In this document: positions 1 to 11,889 of the stretch, piece by piece
How the letters are laid out: each line of letters opens with the position of its first letter
How positions within the stretch are numbered: the first letter of the stretch is position 1
Origin: Corbicula japonica
Lineage: Eukaryota > Mollusca > Bivalvia > Venerida > Cyrenidae
Length of the DNA stretch: 64,000 nt
Direction: 5' to 3'
Assembly: GCA_038501625.1 (NCBI GenBank)
Contig: JAZAYU010000013.1
Span: 1,426,001-1,490,000 of the forward strand
Position numbers and translations under genes: made by a program
The notes under the pieces: generated by a model
Seen by the model: only the letters and a program-made list of their open reading frames with translations
Told to the model about the DNA's origin: nothing
The model's database searches: none

Positions 1-1075
1 TTCACGTGTCCTAGAAATGTCAATGCATAACAATGAATATAAGAATAAACTATTTTGCATGAAGATAAGCAATTATTTTGGCATGCTGCATCGCTGATAT
101 ACAATCAGTTGCCCAGAATTTGACAATACTTCTTTTTATTCTTTCAGTTTTTATAAGGCTCACCAGACTGATTAATGTCTTCCTGACCGTAGCTCGAATT
201 CATAGAAGTAAATAAGTATGGATCGCTATGAACGTATTTATATACACACATGTTAAAGATTCTTCTTCTTGACTTCAAAAAAAATAATTGAATACAATTA
301 AAACGTGTTCAGGCTGTAAATCATATGGGCAAAAGAGGGGTTATGTCAATTTTAAACAGCAGATTAGAAAATAAATGAACACATTGAAAAGTGCATGCTG
401 TAAATAAATATGGATTGGTGTCCAGATTGTTTAAACGTGAGTTTATTGAAAACAGAAAGTCTTACAATGCTCCGAATTTTCACCTCTAAATCACAACAGG
501 GATTTCACTAATACACAGGTCCTCTAATCATGGTTAAATATGCATCCAGAAAGTCTCACCCGGAAAACACATCCCCATTCAGTCAATAAGAAGAGAGGTA
601 GAGAGAACATAGTTATAGAGTTATAGAGCATGACAAATTCAATACCAATACTTTACGGTAAAGAAAATCATTTGCAAGGTTATCGAAATTTTAACATATA
701 TTTGCAAATTGCCTTAGTAAATTCACTTGCACTCATTCGCATACCCATCAGATTTGCTTAAAACAGCTAAACAACGAACAAACAAACAACAAACAAACAA
801 ACAAAAGTACTAAGCGAACGGCAGTGTAAGGCAAACTGAACTAGCATTCGATGATCTGTCATTTACATTATAGATCTAAACAAGAAAAAAGAAATTTAAT
901 GTTTTTGCCATATGAAATCAATATTCAATATAATTATATACTTTGACAAAAGTTTATACTTTTATCATGTTATGTTAACTGAAAATCATTTGAAATGTAA
1001 CTTTGACGAAACAAAAAGGCAAAAAAATGGATCAATCTGTTTAATTTATTTGTTAGGAAATTGATTTTTTATGCT
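1..1075. other. gene-less AT-rich stretch
   Basis: No coding exon or RNA gene recognised. It contains one diverged Naiad tail (533-610) and a short AAC/AAAC-rich patch near 775-805; the rest is unassigned. Confidence 0.5.
533..610 (-). repeat. diverged Naiad PLE 3'-tail fragment
   Basis: On the minus strand it reads as the terminal part of the Naiad element at 14.0-18.6 kb: a CT-rich block (ctctctacctctcttctt), a diverged GGGGATGTG-type block where the tail has GTGGGGAGGCTG, then a TATGCATATTTAAC end. The order matches 18500-18590, with many substitutions and a missing GGCGATTCCTGA segment. This is an old fragment. Confidence 0.5.
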
Positions 1076-1079
1076 AGCC

Positions 1080-1185
1080 TCTCTCTACTGCCCATGCATG
1101 AACAGGTTAAATCAAACCGAGCTTGCAATAATTTCCGTATTTCGTTTTTGATGGCTTTAAAAGTTCCCTTTTGATCTACTTCTCT
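1080..1185 (+). repeat. dispersed ACTGCCCATGAACAGG-family repeat
   Basis: It carries ACTGCCCATG..AACAGG, then ATCAAACCGAGC and TGCAAT, followed by TTCCGTATTTCG and AAAGTTCCCTTTTGATCTA. The same ordered blocks recur at 35762-35870 and 54252-54405, and partly at 5170-5245, 26580-26650 and 60490-60565. There is no open frame; probably a SINE or MITE of bivalve type. Confidence 0.6.
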
Positions 1186-1999
1186 CCCTCCCCTTTCTCT
1201 CCTTCTCTCTCTTTCTATATATCCGTGTTTCAAAGATGTTGTTGGCAACAGAATTGACACTTTCGTTTTCACTTTAGAATATTGGATTTTCTCAAGTGTA
1301 ATTTAAACCATAAAAACTATGAAATCGTTTTCATAGCTTGCCAACAAATAAACAATTCAACATTTTAGAAAATGGAACTTGCGTGCTGCTTTTGCAATTT
1401 ATTTTGAAGCAACAATAGATTGTTTGTCATGTTTCCAATTAGCTCAGGCGCAATATTCATTTCAAGACATGTTATTCTTCTTATTTTGACATAGGCAATT
1501 ATGAAGTTCCTGTTTTATTTATTTAATATACAACAGAAGCGTTGTTTGTGGCGCGCAACGTCTGTAACATTCTCTCAGTTTTTCCTTTAGTGCTATCATT
1601 CATTTTGAAATTTGATGGTCGACAGATACAATATTTTATGTATGTATGCAGTAATAAAAATAAAAACGATTTTGTTTTTGTCTAAATCGGTCAGCTTTAT
1701 GAAGATTGACTTCAATATTGCTAAAAGTGCATTAACCTCAATTGGAAACGACTCTGCGTTTTAGCATTTGGCTATATTAAGCCGGTCTTCTAATTTCAGA
1801 TCCCTTGTCAAGATTATATTTATAATAAATAGTTCCTCGCACTGTTTAAGCTTTAGGACACACCCTAATAGTAAACAAAAGAAGTGTTGATAAATTATAC
1901 CTTTTAAATATTGTTTAAATAATAAAATCATTTTCTTGTTTATAAGACTTTTTTCTGAAAGATCTTTAAACAAATCGGCAGCAATGCATCTTACAAATA

Positions 2000-2080
2000 C
2001 AGTCGAATTGCGATAACTCGAAGTCCCAAGGGACCAACGATTTACTTCGAATTATCGCGAACTTCGAGTTATCGCGACTT
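2000..2080. repeat. palindromic end resembling a pogo/Tigger-type TIR
   Basis: Begins CAGTCGAATTGCGATAACTCG directly after a TA and contains the inverted copy ACTTCGAGTTATCGCGAC. CAGT plus a 'cgataactcgaa' motif next to TA resembles pogo-superfamily ends. No matching far end was found, so this may be a solo or truncated end. Confidence 0.35.
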
Positions 2081-2742
2081 TGACTTTTCCGTAATACCAT
2101 TCGAGTTTAAGAAACTAACTATGTGCATTTATTACAGTAAAATACGGGACGTACATAAAAATATTTATTGCCAAGTTTGCTCAATACAACAAGATTATTA
2201 TTATTTTTTTAATAATTTTATTAATCGGTTTTATTTTCGTGATTATATAAATAAGATCAATGAAGTAACAACAATTTCATAAATTTTAACAAAGGTTGAA
2301 AATGAGATTATGATATCTCCGATGACGTACAGACATGGTGCCATTTGAAATTCCGGTATGCAATGAAATCTTCATTGGAAGTATATGCATCAATCGCTAA
2401 ATCAAATATCATATCTTACTCATTTATCAGTCTGGTAATATTGTGCAATGTTCTAAACATGTTAGATTGAGAGCCAATAACTCATGCTGTCCTCTAAGCA
2501 ATTGATCTTTTATCTAAGATGATGAATATTATTTCGTAAAATGTCTCCTAATTGGTCAATCATAGTTTGCCTCAATTTATTCCTTTAGTTCAAGTTTGTC
2601 ATGGTATTTGATTATAAAGAACTCACTTCTTTTATTTCTGTATTCTTTTAAATACAAAGTAGACACATACAAAGTTCGCAGCAGATGGGACATGGCAGAC
2701 ATAAAGCGGCAAACTTTGTTAAACGCTAAATACATGTTTAAA

Positions 2743-3444
2743 GGGGCCGTCACACTATGACGTTCTGGTTAACTTTCTCTGAACTTTTCATTCGTTCAAT
2801 TTTTGAGCGTTCTAGAAAGAGGATGACGCATCTGTCGTGTTATTAACGTTTAGTCTAATGCACTACTAGCGTGTGTCTAACGCACTAGAAGCGTGTAACA
2901 GCGACCAAGTAAGAAAACCCTAATACCATAGGCATGTTCTTACATGCCACTGGCGCGCGAAGAACGATTTGTTAGCGTTTGACGAGCGTGCTGATGCATG
3001 GACGTTCGGGAAACGCTCGAATCTTGCTCAATGGACGCCAAAAGGACGTTAGTTTCACTTTAGTCACACGCTGCGTGCGCTAGGGGACCGTTCAGCGGTC
3101 GCAAGTGAGTCGTTCACAGCAAAACAAACGATTTGTAACAGCCAAGTAACGCTTGAGTAACGACTGACTCACGATATCCGAACGCGTGCAACGCTCGAAC
3201 GTTCTTAAACGTTCTTCAGCGTTTAAAATTAAACGTTGAAGAAAGCTGATCTCAGTGAAAATTTGTGTGCATGTTCAAAACTTTTTTTACGGACCAGCGT
3301 TCTCCGACGATTCCCGGCGATCACCAACGTTCACTAGCGTTCACACAGCGCTCTTCTGGCGTTATCCCAGCAACCATGGGCGACTACCAATGTTTCCTCA
3401 AACGTCTTAGTACGCTGGCCAGAATGTCATAGTGTGACGGCCCC
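2743..3444. mobile_element. non-autonomous DNA transposon with about 27-bp terminal inverted repeats
   Basis: The left end GGGGCCGTCACACTATGACG mirrors the right end (CGTCATAGTGTGACGGCCCC with one mismatch), about 702 bp apart. The interior has no long ORF. It is unusually CpG-rich for the window and full of short GCGTTC/AACGCT words on both strands. It is too short to encode a transposase. No convincing target duplication was recognised, so the superfamily is not assigned. Confidence 0.7.
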
Positions 3445-4120
3445 ATTACATTAAAAGTTGGTACATTATCATACATAAATCACATCTTAATAACCAACAC
3501 GAAGAAATTGTTACAACGGACTCGTTTTATTAAGTTTTCAAACTGACAAACTACGATTTATGTTCCGCTGATATTTCTCTTAAAAAAGCGGAACCATAAA
3601 ATAATTAATGTTAAACTGTCCTTTTTAATTTCTGCAAACATCTCTTTTTCACTCAAACACAAACAAATTATTTTAAATTAATGCTGACAGCATCCGCTTC
3701 TTTCGAGCTTCCATCTCAGAAATGAATTCATATATTGTCAAATCATTCGTCATGTAAATGTTTTATTGTTTTTATGAAATGTTGATTTCTGTTGATTCTC
3801 GTCGAAATTGATGTTTAGTTAGACCGAACAAGCAAAGAAACAAATTCAATGCCTTTAATAACGTCTAGGTATATCGTTATATGTCAAAAGAGGTCGAAAT
3901 GCTCTGTTGTGTAGGTTATAAGACTTTCATAATCAAAAGTTCTAGTGTTCTTTTACGTTAACTTTCATTTTCCATTTTAGATCGCCATGTCCCATACGCA
4001 ACATCTTCCAGTATTTATATTGTACTGCTACTGTTTGCTTTTTCTGGAGCTTGAAACAATGTAAATAATAAAATTAACGCAATCTTTGCATATATAACAG
4101 ATACGTACAAATTTGAAACA
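3445..4120. other. gene-less stretch
   Basis: AT-rich DNA with no recognised repeat, exon or RNA gene. Confidence 0.4.
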
Positions 4121-4121
4121 G

Positions 4122-4270
4122 GGGTATCAGTAGCTCAAATGAAGACAACATTTGCGCAGGTTTTATCGCCACTACCCAGATATAACAGTTACTTGGGTTT
4201 AAATCTGTAATTTGTGTATTTCTCAACCAGTGTTTTATGGAGATTTGGTGAATAAATTAAAGAAAATACA
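4122..4270 (+). pseudogene. diverged fragment of a Naiad reverse transcriptase 3' end
   Basis: Matches the C-terminal coding part of the Naiad at about 17755-17905: TTTTATCGCC.AC.CCAGAT, then CAACCAGT.TTTTATGGAGAT and a lysine-rich end, in the same order with an internal loss of about 40 bp. Stops and shifts make it non-coding. It shows that an older Naiad wave exists in this locus. Confidence 0.6.
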
Positions 4271-5169
4271 AGAGGCCGAAGTATTGAAACAAAAGTGTTT
4301 CAAGAGTTCTTTGAACAGACTGTAATGTAGTGTGTCAAGTTCTTACAAAGTTCTCGGGGTGAAATAACACGAACACTAGTTCCAAAACTACTTTTATATC
4401 TCTTTTAAGCTTTTAACAATTTATATATTACTATAGCCAACTTCCTTAGGCTAAACATAAACAGTTCTTTCTTTTAGGTACAACTTTTATAAATAATTTT
4501 CTAAGTGTCCTAAATTTCTTTTATTTAAAATTAGTACTTTAGCCTTCTGCCTAACAAACCCTCCTCCTACAGACCTTCCCAGGCCCGTTCTTGGCGCGTT
4601 CTGACCGTTCTCTTCTATACAGGTAAATATCTGGCTTTATACCCTACACTAGAGACTGTGCGTGCAGACTTAATAACCGTATTTTCGTCATGTCAAAATG
4701 ACGGTCTGTCATAAAGAAATTACTATATATCTGTAAAACTACATTAACCGTTATATAACTTCTTGCTTAATCATATCAAGATCGAGTCGAATGTAATTAA
4801 TAAATACAGGTGAAGACAAGAAATTGACATGTGGCTAAAGTATTTTGACAGATGGTAATTATTACACATGTACTATTTGATGTTATCTAGAAAAGAATAT
4901 TAGTAACTGAGCAAGGCCCTAAAATAAATTTATCAAAATATAAATGTATAGCACCTAAAATGTTGGTAAATTATTATGATATTTTCCCTATTACATTACA
5001 AGATATTAGTCAGGCTCACCGATCATTAAAAGACGTAACAGCACTAATGAATGTACAGAGAGACATTTTACAGACTCCACAAGCGGCAAAACAACACTAC
5101 TGTGGAGCAAAACAGAGGAAAAGGATCCCTGCCACCGAACATTACCAAAATTAAAATATTGGCTGCTCG

Positions 5170-5245
5170 ATTTAGTTTAGCCTGTTCATGGGGAGTAATG
5201 GAAATGCATATAAGTGCCCGCGCAGCCTAGCCCGGGTTAAGCGCA
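5170..5245 (-). repeat. ACTGCCCATGAACAGG-family repeat, reverse copy
   Basis: TTTAGCCTGTTCATGGGGAG, then TGGAAATGCATATAAGTGCCC, GCGCAGCCTAG and GTTAAGCGCAACTCAAT. This is the reverse complement of the block at 54252-54330 (gagttgcgcttaacccgggg .. cattactgcccatgaacagg). Confidence 0.6.
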
Positions 5246-5968
5246 ACTCAATTCACGTACGTAAAAAGTATTTGGTTCCACATGCTTCTATCAAAATAAA
5301 AGCAAGTGCAACATTGAAATTAAACATGTAGAATAATACAATATGTACCGGCTGAACCAGTGCAAAAACGATGATGAATAAACTTTTCACCTAATTTGTT
5401 AAAAGAATTCGGTAAGGTCGCATAGAAGAATGATAGTTTTCAAATTTAGTATCTAAGGTTATTCTAAGACAATAACCCCGGCATCTTTCTTGGTAAACAA
5501 CGGTATTGATGTTTTATCTGCGAACGTTTCAACGAAATCATAACCAAGGTACAGACAACTCTTGAAACGCAATCGCTGTTTACAGTGACGGATTTACTTT
5601 ACTTCCACGAGAAAGTGTTTTAGTAATTTAGTTATTTTGAGAGGATGACATATTTGGCATAGACATTCTTATATATGGTCCTCTTAAAAACAAGTACAAA
5701 TGGTTACAAATTTACATTCATACATACATACATTCTCAAAATATAATTGAAAAAAGAATAATAATAAAAATAAAAATAAAGTTACAATTAAAATTTCAAA
5801 AACAATATGAAAAGGATGAAAGCAGACAAATTTAAATGAAAAATAAACAATAGCAATTATAACAAAAGATTCATGACCCAAACATCTTTAACTTTTAAAC
5901 ATTAATTAAACTGTAATTGTCTTGACAATGCACTACATATAATCAAATAAGATTTTTAAACATGTTTT

Positions 5969-6444
5969 TTAAATGATTGTTTTGCATGTTTTTACGCTCA
6001 GGGGAAGAGAGTTCCATATTTTTGGAGCAACAACTGAAAATGATTTACTGTATAATAGAGTGTTAAAGTTTGGAACTAATAGATTCCCATTTGAAATAGA
6101 TCTTAATTGTCTGTCATTGCTATGTGTAAGTTCTTTAAACATCGAAGTTATATACACTGGAGCTAAGTTATGTAATGCTTTGTAGATTAGTAAAAGAATA
6201 TGGAATACGACATCGGATTGGCAGCCAGCCAGCTTAAATGTTTAAACATGATAGATAAAGGCGTAGTAAGCCCTTTTTTAAGAATAATTCGCGCTGCTCG
6301 TTTTTGTAGTTTTTCGATTTGAAAAATATTGGATGAGTTTGTTCCGCCCCAATCGAAGCAACCATAATCAAATAAGGGAATTATATACGCACCGTAATAC
6401 TTTATCAAACAATCTTGAGAGACGTTTGAAGATAATAACTGCAT
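5969..6444 (-). pseudogene. LINE C-terminal region
   Basis: Two consecutive frames. The first has IPLFDYGCFDWGG and EKLQKRAARIIL (thumb end), the second KIWNSLPLSVKT. Both are hallmarks of the C-terminus of CR1/L2/Jockey-like LINE proteins. A frame break lies between them near 6160-6190. Confidence 0.8.
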
Positions 6445-6454
6445 GAGAGTAAGT

Positions 6455-7174
6455 TTACGGGAAATCCATTTGATGAATTTGTAAGTTCCAAGTCAGTTTA
6501 TTATCAATAGTTACTCCTAGTAACCTTTGTTGGGTAACGTTTGTAACAGATGTATTATCAATATATAGGGTAATATTTGAGACCTGTGGAAGTCTGTTAC
6601 GTGTCCCGATTAACATTACTGATGATTTTTCTGCATATAGGAGCATGTCATTATTTACGCACCAGTTTAATACTGTATCATTTGCTGACTGCAATTTTTG
6701 TTTTATAATATTTACATTTTTGTCATGCGTATGTACAGTCGTGTCATCCTCAAAGAGGTCGGTCGAACAATCATTGATATATAAGGGTAGATCATTGATA
6801 AACATAAGGAATAAAACAGGTCCTAACACAGAGCTCTGTGGGAGTCCCATTGTAACAGGCCGCGGCTCAGATACACTATTTCTAATTACAACGCTCTGAA
6901 TACGTCCGGTCAGGTAAGAATTGAAAAAAATCGATCGCATTGTCAGAGAATTTGTAAATCTTAAGTTATTTAAAAGCAGCTGGAAATCAACTAAATCAAA
7001 TGCTTTCCTGAGGTCGTAAAATATTGCCCCGGTTAATTCACCAGCATTCATATTACCTAACCAGTTATCAATTATTTTAACGTGGGCCGTTTGACATGAA
7101 TGCAACTGTCTAAACCCCGATTGTCCTTCGTTAATTAAGTTGTACTTATTAAGGAAAGACAAAAGGTGTCTCAC
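6455..7174 (-). pseudogene. LINE reverse transcriptase core
   Basis: Shows QSGFRQLHSCQTA, the motif A block FYDLRKAFDLVDF (catalytic Asp), motif B GLPQSSVLGPVLFLMFINDL, motif C as FEDD in place of the usual FADD, and the thumb block QRLLGVTIDNKLTWN. The alanine-to-glutamate change in motif C and the flanking frameshifts indicate a dead copy. Confidence 0.85.
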
Positions 7175-7272
7175 TATGTGTCGTTCAAATATTTTTGATG
7201 TTACGGGAAGTATCGATAATGGTCTATAATTAGTAGGATTGGATTTGTCACCGGTTTTAAAACTTTGGTATG

Positions 7273-8109
7273 TTAAAGGGAGTTAGGAAATGTATTATTG
7301 ATAATATAGTTATTAATTAGCTTCGTAATACTTGTAGCTATATCATTCGCAGATAGTTTAACTAATTTCGGACTAAGTCCATCTAGACCAGTTGCTTTTG
7401 TTATGTCTAGTTTTCGTAAAAAATTCAAAACGTCATTTTCTTTAATAAAAGGAATAGTAAAGTAAATGAAATTTGGAACTCTTGTATTCACAAATTCTTC
7501 CAATTTGTCAAGTGAAACATTATTTGGGATAATTCTATCGGTAGAGTTGATGTTATAAACGTCTTTAATATTGGTAAAATACTCGTTTAAAAAGTTCGCA
7601 ATTTCGCTGATGTCATTTATCGTACGCCCATCAATTTCAAGAGAGATAATAATATCCCTATGCCCAGAGTTACCAGGTAGGTCATTAATATGTTTCCATA
7701 AATACGATATATTTTTCTTGTCTTCGATTGCAGATTCTATTGACCGCTGTTTGTTTTCCCTAATAAGGCACTTTACTTTGTTTCGCCAGTATGTATACAG
7801 TAGCCACTGTTTTGTTCTATGATAATAGTCTCCATTACGCCCTGCCTTAATAATATCTTCATTTATCCAATCAGGTCTACTAATATTCTTAACACGTTTG
7901 GTTTTTAAGGAAGAATGACAATTTAATACATACATAAAAGTGGCAGTCCATCTTTGAAATTCATCATCAGGGTTGCTGGATATTGAAAAATCTGACAATG
8001 GCTTATGTAAATCACTTAAAAAGTCTGTTTCAGAAAACTTTCGAAAAGATCGATAAGTAATTTCAGTATGTGTTAGTTTTGTATTGTTACTTCGCATCTT
8101 GTAAAACAA
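7273..8109 (-). pseudogene. LINE linker and start of reverse transcriptase
   Basis: Contains the segment between endonuclease and RT found in CR1/L2-type LINEs (RSFRKFSETDFLSDL, then RPDWINEDI, then YLWKHINDLPG) and the first RT block (FLRKLDITKATGLDGLSPKLVKL). It ends by frameshift in NTFPNSL, where intact elements continue to a KPTNYRPIS-type block. Confidence 0.8.
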
Positions 8110-8640
8110 ATTGGATAGTGATCACTAATCACAACTTGAGCTACAAAAGATTCAACAAAATTAATATCACAGTTTCGGGCATATAAATGATCCATAATAG
8201 ATGCTGACGATTTAGTTACGCGAGTGTGGTTTTTAATAAGTTGACATAAATCATGATCTCTTATGCACTGTGCCCATGTTTGGTTTTTAATAGAGTCGGT
8301 ATCAGTGCAATAATTTATATTTAAGTCACCAAGTATATACATTTCAAGATTACACATTGACGCGGTTTCAATCTGCCTTTCAAAACATTCACTCCAACTA
8401 ACTGGAGCCCACGGTGGTCGGTATACAGAGCAAACAAGAATTGGCTTGATATTTTTAATCCTTACCTCTACCCATAGGCTCTCAACATCATCAGTTTCCA
8501 AGACAAGCCTACGTGTATAGCGTAGATGATTAGCTATGTATAAAACTATCCCACCCCCAGACGTTTTACTAATATTTGTACAATCACGATCTTTTCGCTG
8601 AGAAATATATGCCTCTGCTATAATGAAAATGATTTCGGAA
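8076..8640 (-). pseudogene. LINE endonuclease domain (partial)
   Basis: Exonuclease-endonuclease-phosphatase fold typical of LINE AP endonucleases. Visible motifs are SGGGIVLYI, VYRPPW, YILGDLNINY, ASIMDHLYAR and VVISDHYPI, where the SDH histidine is catalytic. The first strand with the N-terminal Asn/Glu is missing because the copy is 5' truncated near 8640. A frame break separates it from the downstream part near 8110. Confidence 0.8.
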
Positions 8641-8650
8641 ATAAAAAAGC

Positions 8651-9794
8651 TATTGCATGTTGAATTGGATACAACTATTATTGTACGTATGCAAGAAGAA
8701 ATGTCTATCCCGTATGATCGGATCAGAAGGGATAGTCCGGTCCACGTGGTACACGTCCCTCTGGCCGATTTTCGAACCTGGATCTCGGCCACGTGAAAAA
8801 TACCAATAACGATCATAAGCGATTCTTTTAGCCATGATAGCGGATTGGGTCACTCATTCGGATATTTCCATGGTAGTAAGCGCGATAATGTTCGATGCTA
8901 CAAGCAGCATCTGTAGAAAGTTTTTTCTGGTGCCAGTTTCACATCTACAAAGCTTGATATTTGAGACTGGTCTCCAAACAGGTTTTCGATTTTTGGCCCT
9001 GTTATGCACTAACCTTAAGACAAGAGCGTCTATAATGTGAACTTTATAAACATTCTTTGTAATGTTTTCTGAATATATAAATATGATGAAAATTGCAGCA
9101 TTCAACCCAGTTATAACAAGCTATCTACTTTGGCATGTTATAACTTTGTTTCGCGTTTTCTTTATACATTTATTATGCAGTGGGTGGTCTATGCAAGAAC
9201 AAAAGTGGAAGTTCGGAAACATTTTTGTAGCAAAGTAAATACAAAATAACGTATTGAAATGTTAATTGCGTGCAATATAGAAGGCTATATGAATTCATTT
9301 CTCGATCATCACACACTAAGTGTTGGATAATTGTGAAAATAATTTGCCACCTATGTTATCACTAACATGACAGAGCGGTTATGTCAAAACATACTTAGAC
9401 TTGTTCTATATAAATACTATTTTGCGTGACAAATACGCAATGTTAATGGACTTTTCTCCTGGAGTTAAATATTATTGTTTGTTTAATACTACTGTTAATA
9501 TTCAGTATGTGGTTTATTCAGACTTATCAGGAGACGCTATCTTCTGTATCATAATAATATTGCAGTATATGACCATTCAATGGTGCTCTTGCCTCATTGG
9601 AGACGTCGTGCTATACGGAGCCATGAACTACATATTTTTCAGTAGATGTGTAATTTTGCATGCAGCAGTGTCTAGTAGTTGGGCGCACTGGAGTTAATTA
9701 ACAAAATATATGCAAACAATTAGTAAAACTGACCGTTGCTAATGCGGAAACATTTTTGTTTGTGGTGTCTTAATTTTGAAATAGATCATGGCTG
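8651..9794. other. gene-less stretch
   Basis: Several open frames of under 100 codons occur, but none has recognisable motifs. No RNA gene or known repeat recognised. Confidence 0.4.
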
Positions 9795-9930
9795 AAGGTT
9801 ATTAAGCTGAGTTTGGAAACCAGTCTCAAATCTCAAGCATCTGATTGGCTGAAATGGCGACTGGTCGCCATTTCAGCCAATCAGATGCTTGAGATTTGAG
9901 ACTGGTTTCCATGCTCAGTTTTATAACCTT
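9795..9930. mobile_element. foldback MITE, copy 1
   Basis: Near-perfect palindrome with arms of about 65 bp (AAGGTTAT..CTCAAATCTCAAGCATCTGATTGG) around the centre GCGACTGGTCGC, ending ATAACCTT. Two relatives occur at 31305-31435 and 61354-61479. Transcription through it would give a long hairpin. Confidence 0.9.
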
Positions 9931-10189
9931 GTGCACAGGTTACAAAATTTTGTTCTCTCTCTTGCTCTAAATTATTTTGCTCTGTGGGTGATAGGTTTAT
10001 TTTCTGTACGTGGGTATTTCTGATAATTATTTACTTTTAAGTTTTATCCATTTTTGTTTAGTGAATCATAGACTAAGTGTTTACTTCTTTATAATAGAAA
10101 TTATTTGAAGTTTAAACTGTTTGTAGCAGTATCGTGTATTTTGACTGCTTATGTTTGATTTTTACACATAAACTGTTTTAAAAAAAGTT

Positions 10190-10790
10190 AAATATGCATA
10201 TCTCACTCACAAAACACAGCCTCCCCACGCAGTGAAAAAAGAAGAGAGGGAGAGAGCATGTTTGTTATAAGTTTTTTTATTCAAATAATACGCCACAATC
10301 CATTAACGAAGAGAACCCTTGGGGTTACCGCCTTGGAACGGTGAGTGACAAAACAAATTGCCACTGGGGGTTGGGTTTAAACCAGTTATAGGGTGCACCA
10401 ACAACTCAGTTGCCCCAACAGGTTCTCATATCACAAAACAAGTACAAGTTGTCTTGATGAAATAACTCCAACCCACCCATCAGCATGTAAAAGCACACAA
10501 ACATAGTAAGCATAAGAAGTTAATAGCATTAAAAAGCCAAAGGGGCGGGTACTCAATGACCTAACCGAGACCAGAGCACCTGGAGTCAAATCAGCAAGAA
10601 CACGATGACAGGGATAAAAGAAAAATGTCTCTATAAACCTTCATAAACTCTTAAACCCCTGCCACCGTCGTGCAACCAAAGAGGTAAGCATAATGATGGG
10701 TTAGTCATCAGGCCTGCAGGGCGCAGAATCTTAATGTCGCATGGGCTAATATTATCGTTGCTATGGCCGAGAACATGCTTAACTTCAGGA
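10190..10790 (-). repeat. Naiad PLE 3' end inside composite E
   Basis: On the minus strand: decayed codons for the Naiad C-terminus (CCTGCAGGCCTGATGACTAA.. GCACGACGGTGGCAGGGGTT), the 3' UTR with the folded block (about 10304-10424), the CT-rich block, GTGGGGAGGCTG, and the end ATATGCATATTTAAC. A deletion removes the part matching 18085-18130. Confidence 0.8.
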
Positions 10791-11009
10791 TAAGAGACAC
10801 GCGTAGAATACTGACCTCCGCTCAGTCGTCCAGAACAAATCAACACAAATGATCAGTCTTAAAAATAAAATTACAGTTGAGATAATATATTTTAAACCAC
10901 AAGAATTTAGAATTTAAGAAAACCCATATATTTGATTCATTTTAAACGAGCTTAATGACAACCATGCCCTCTTGTGTGTTTTTAATATCACTGGTTACAA
11001 ACTATGATG

Positions 11010-11330
11010 ATGCTGTTGATGGTTGGAGTTATTTCACTAAGCGACTTGTACTTGTTTGTTCATTTGAGAATCTGTTGAGACAAGTGTAAGTTTGGTGCAC
11101 CCTAGAACCTTGTTTAAACCACCAGTGCTAATTTGTTTTGCCACTGACCTTCCAAGGCGATAACAACAATGGTTCTCTTTGTAATTAATTGTTTGTATTT
11201 TCTTCTTTGAATTGATATTCTTATAATCACATGCTCTCTTTTCATCTGTACTTTTTCGCTGCTTGAGTAGGCAGTGTTTTCTGAGTGTGGCGATGCCTGA
11301 TATACATTTTCACTTTTTTTCTTTATTTCA
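11010..11330 (+). repeat. diverged Naiad 3' tail inside composite E
   Basis: Plus-strand copy of the folded tail block (GAGAATCTGTTGAGACAAGT, GGTGCACCCTAGAACC, GCCACTGACC.TTCCAAGGCG, GGTTCTC), then a degraded CT block and GTGTGGCGATGCCTGATATAC. The basal stem of the tail fold is kept with a G.U pair (GAGAATC against GGTTCTC). Confidence 0.75.
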
Positions 11331-11889
11331 AAGTTTGAGGGTGAATGAGAAAGAGTATTTCCTTGGCCTTTCATATGTCGTCAGTCAGCCGATTATTGTC
11401 CTTTTTAATATTTGTAAAGAATCTAAAGTTACTGAATTTGTAATCATTCTCTTCTTCAAATCTCGTCATCTACGAAACCCGAGTGCGCCTTTCTTTATGG
11501 TTTGTTCCCATTTATTCAGAGAATTCCTCTTCTGGTATAAAGAGACCGTATGTATTTTCTGGTAAATGTGCATTCCTCTTGATTCATAATTTCCGTTTTT
11601 AGCCAGCGGTTTACCGTTGGCTATAGAAATGGAGATCCGAAATCACAGACCTTTCAGCAGGTGCGCTCAAATGAAAAAGTCGAAGTACAGCTTCCGGTAG
11701 ACGTCAGAAAAGAGTTCCAAAACCAATCATAGAATATCAGTTGTTAACGATCATTTAAATTGATTGCTTTTAAAGAATAATCAATAAAACGCTTACTCAA
11801 TGAAAGCAACAAAGGCGTATTGATATTTTCGATAAATATGATCAAATAAACTGCATATGTGTAAGACAATCACAATGACGTCAAATGGC

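Larger units (their letters stand above)
5690..8650 (-). mobile_element. 5'-truncated, decayed non-LTR retrotransposon (CR1/L2/Jockey-like LINE)
   Basis: Reading leftward: the C-terminal two thirds of an AP-type endonuclease, a linker, a reverse transcriptase, and a C-terminal region ending in a WNSLP motif. Then comes a T-rich 3' UTR with TGTATGTATG repeats near 5720-5740. The frame changes at least four times, so the copy cannot make protein. There is no separate ORF1, which fits 5' truncation near 8650 inside the endonuclease. The clade is inferred from motif style only. Confidence 0.85.
10131..11600. mobile_element. 1.47 kb composite repeat 'E', copy 1 (two inverted Naiad tails)
   Basis: Near-identical, from ATCGTGTATTTTGACTGC to TTCATAATTTCCGTTTTT, to 23541-25010. 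The left half (10190-10790) is a minus-oriented Naiad 3' end including the last codons. The right half (11010-11330) is a diverged plus-oriented Naiad tail. The flanks here differ from those of copy 2, which marks E as an independently dispersed unit. No intact ORF, no terminal inverted repeat and no obvious target duplication. Confidence 0.75.

Noticed and set aside
4960..5154. 64-codon frame (MLVNYYDIFPITL..)
   Set aside because: No family, no splice context, and it runs into a dispersed repeat.
11263..11565. Identical 100-codon frames at 11263-11565 and 24674-24976
   Set aside because: They lie in the two recent copies of composite E; identity reflects recent duplication, and no protein family or codon constraint is visible.
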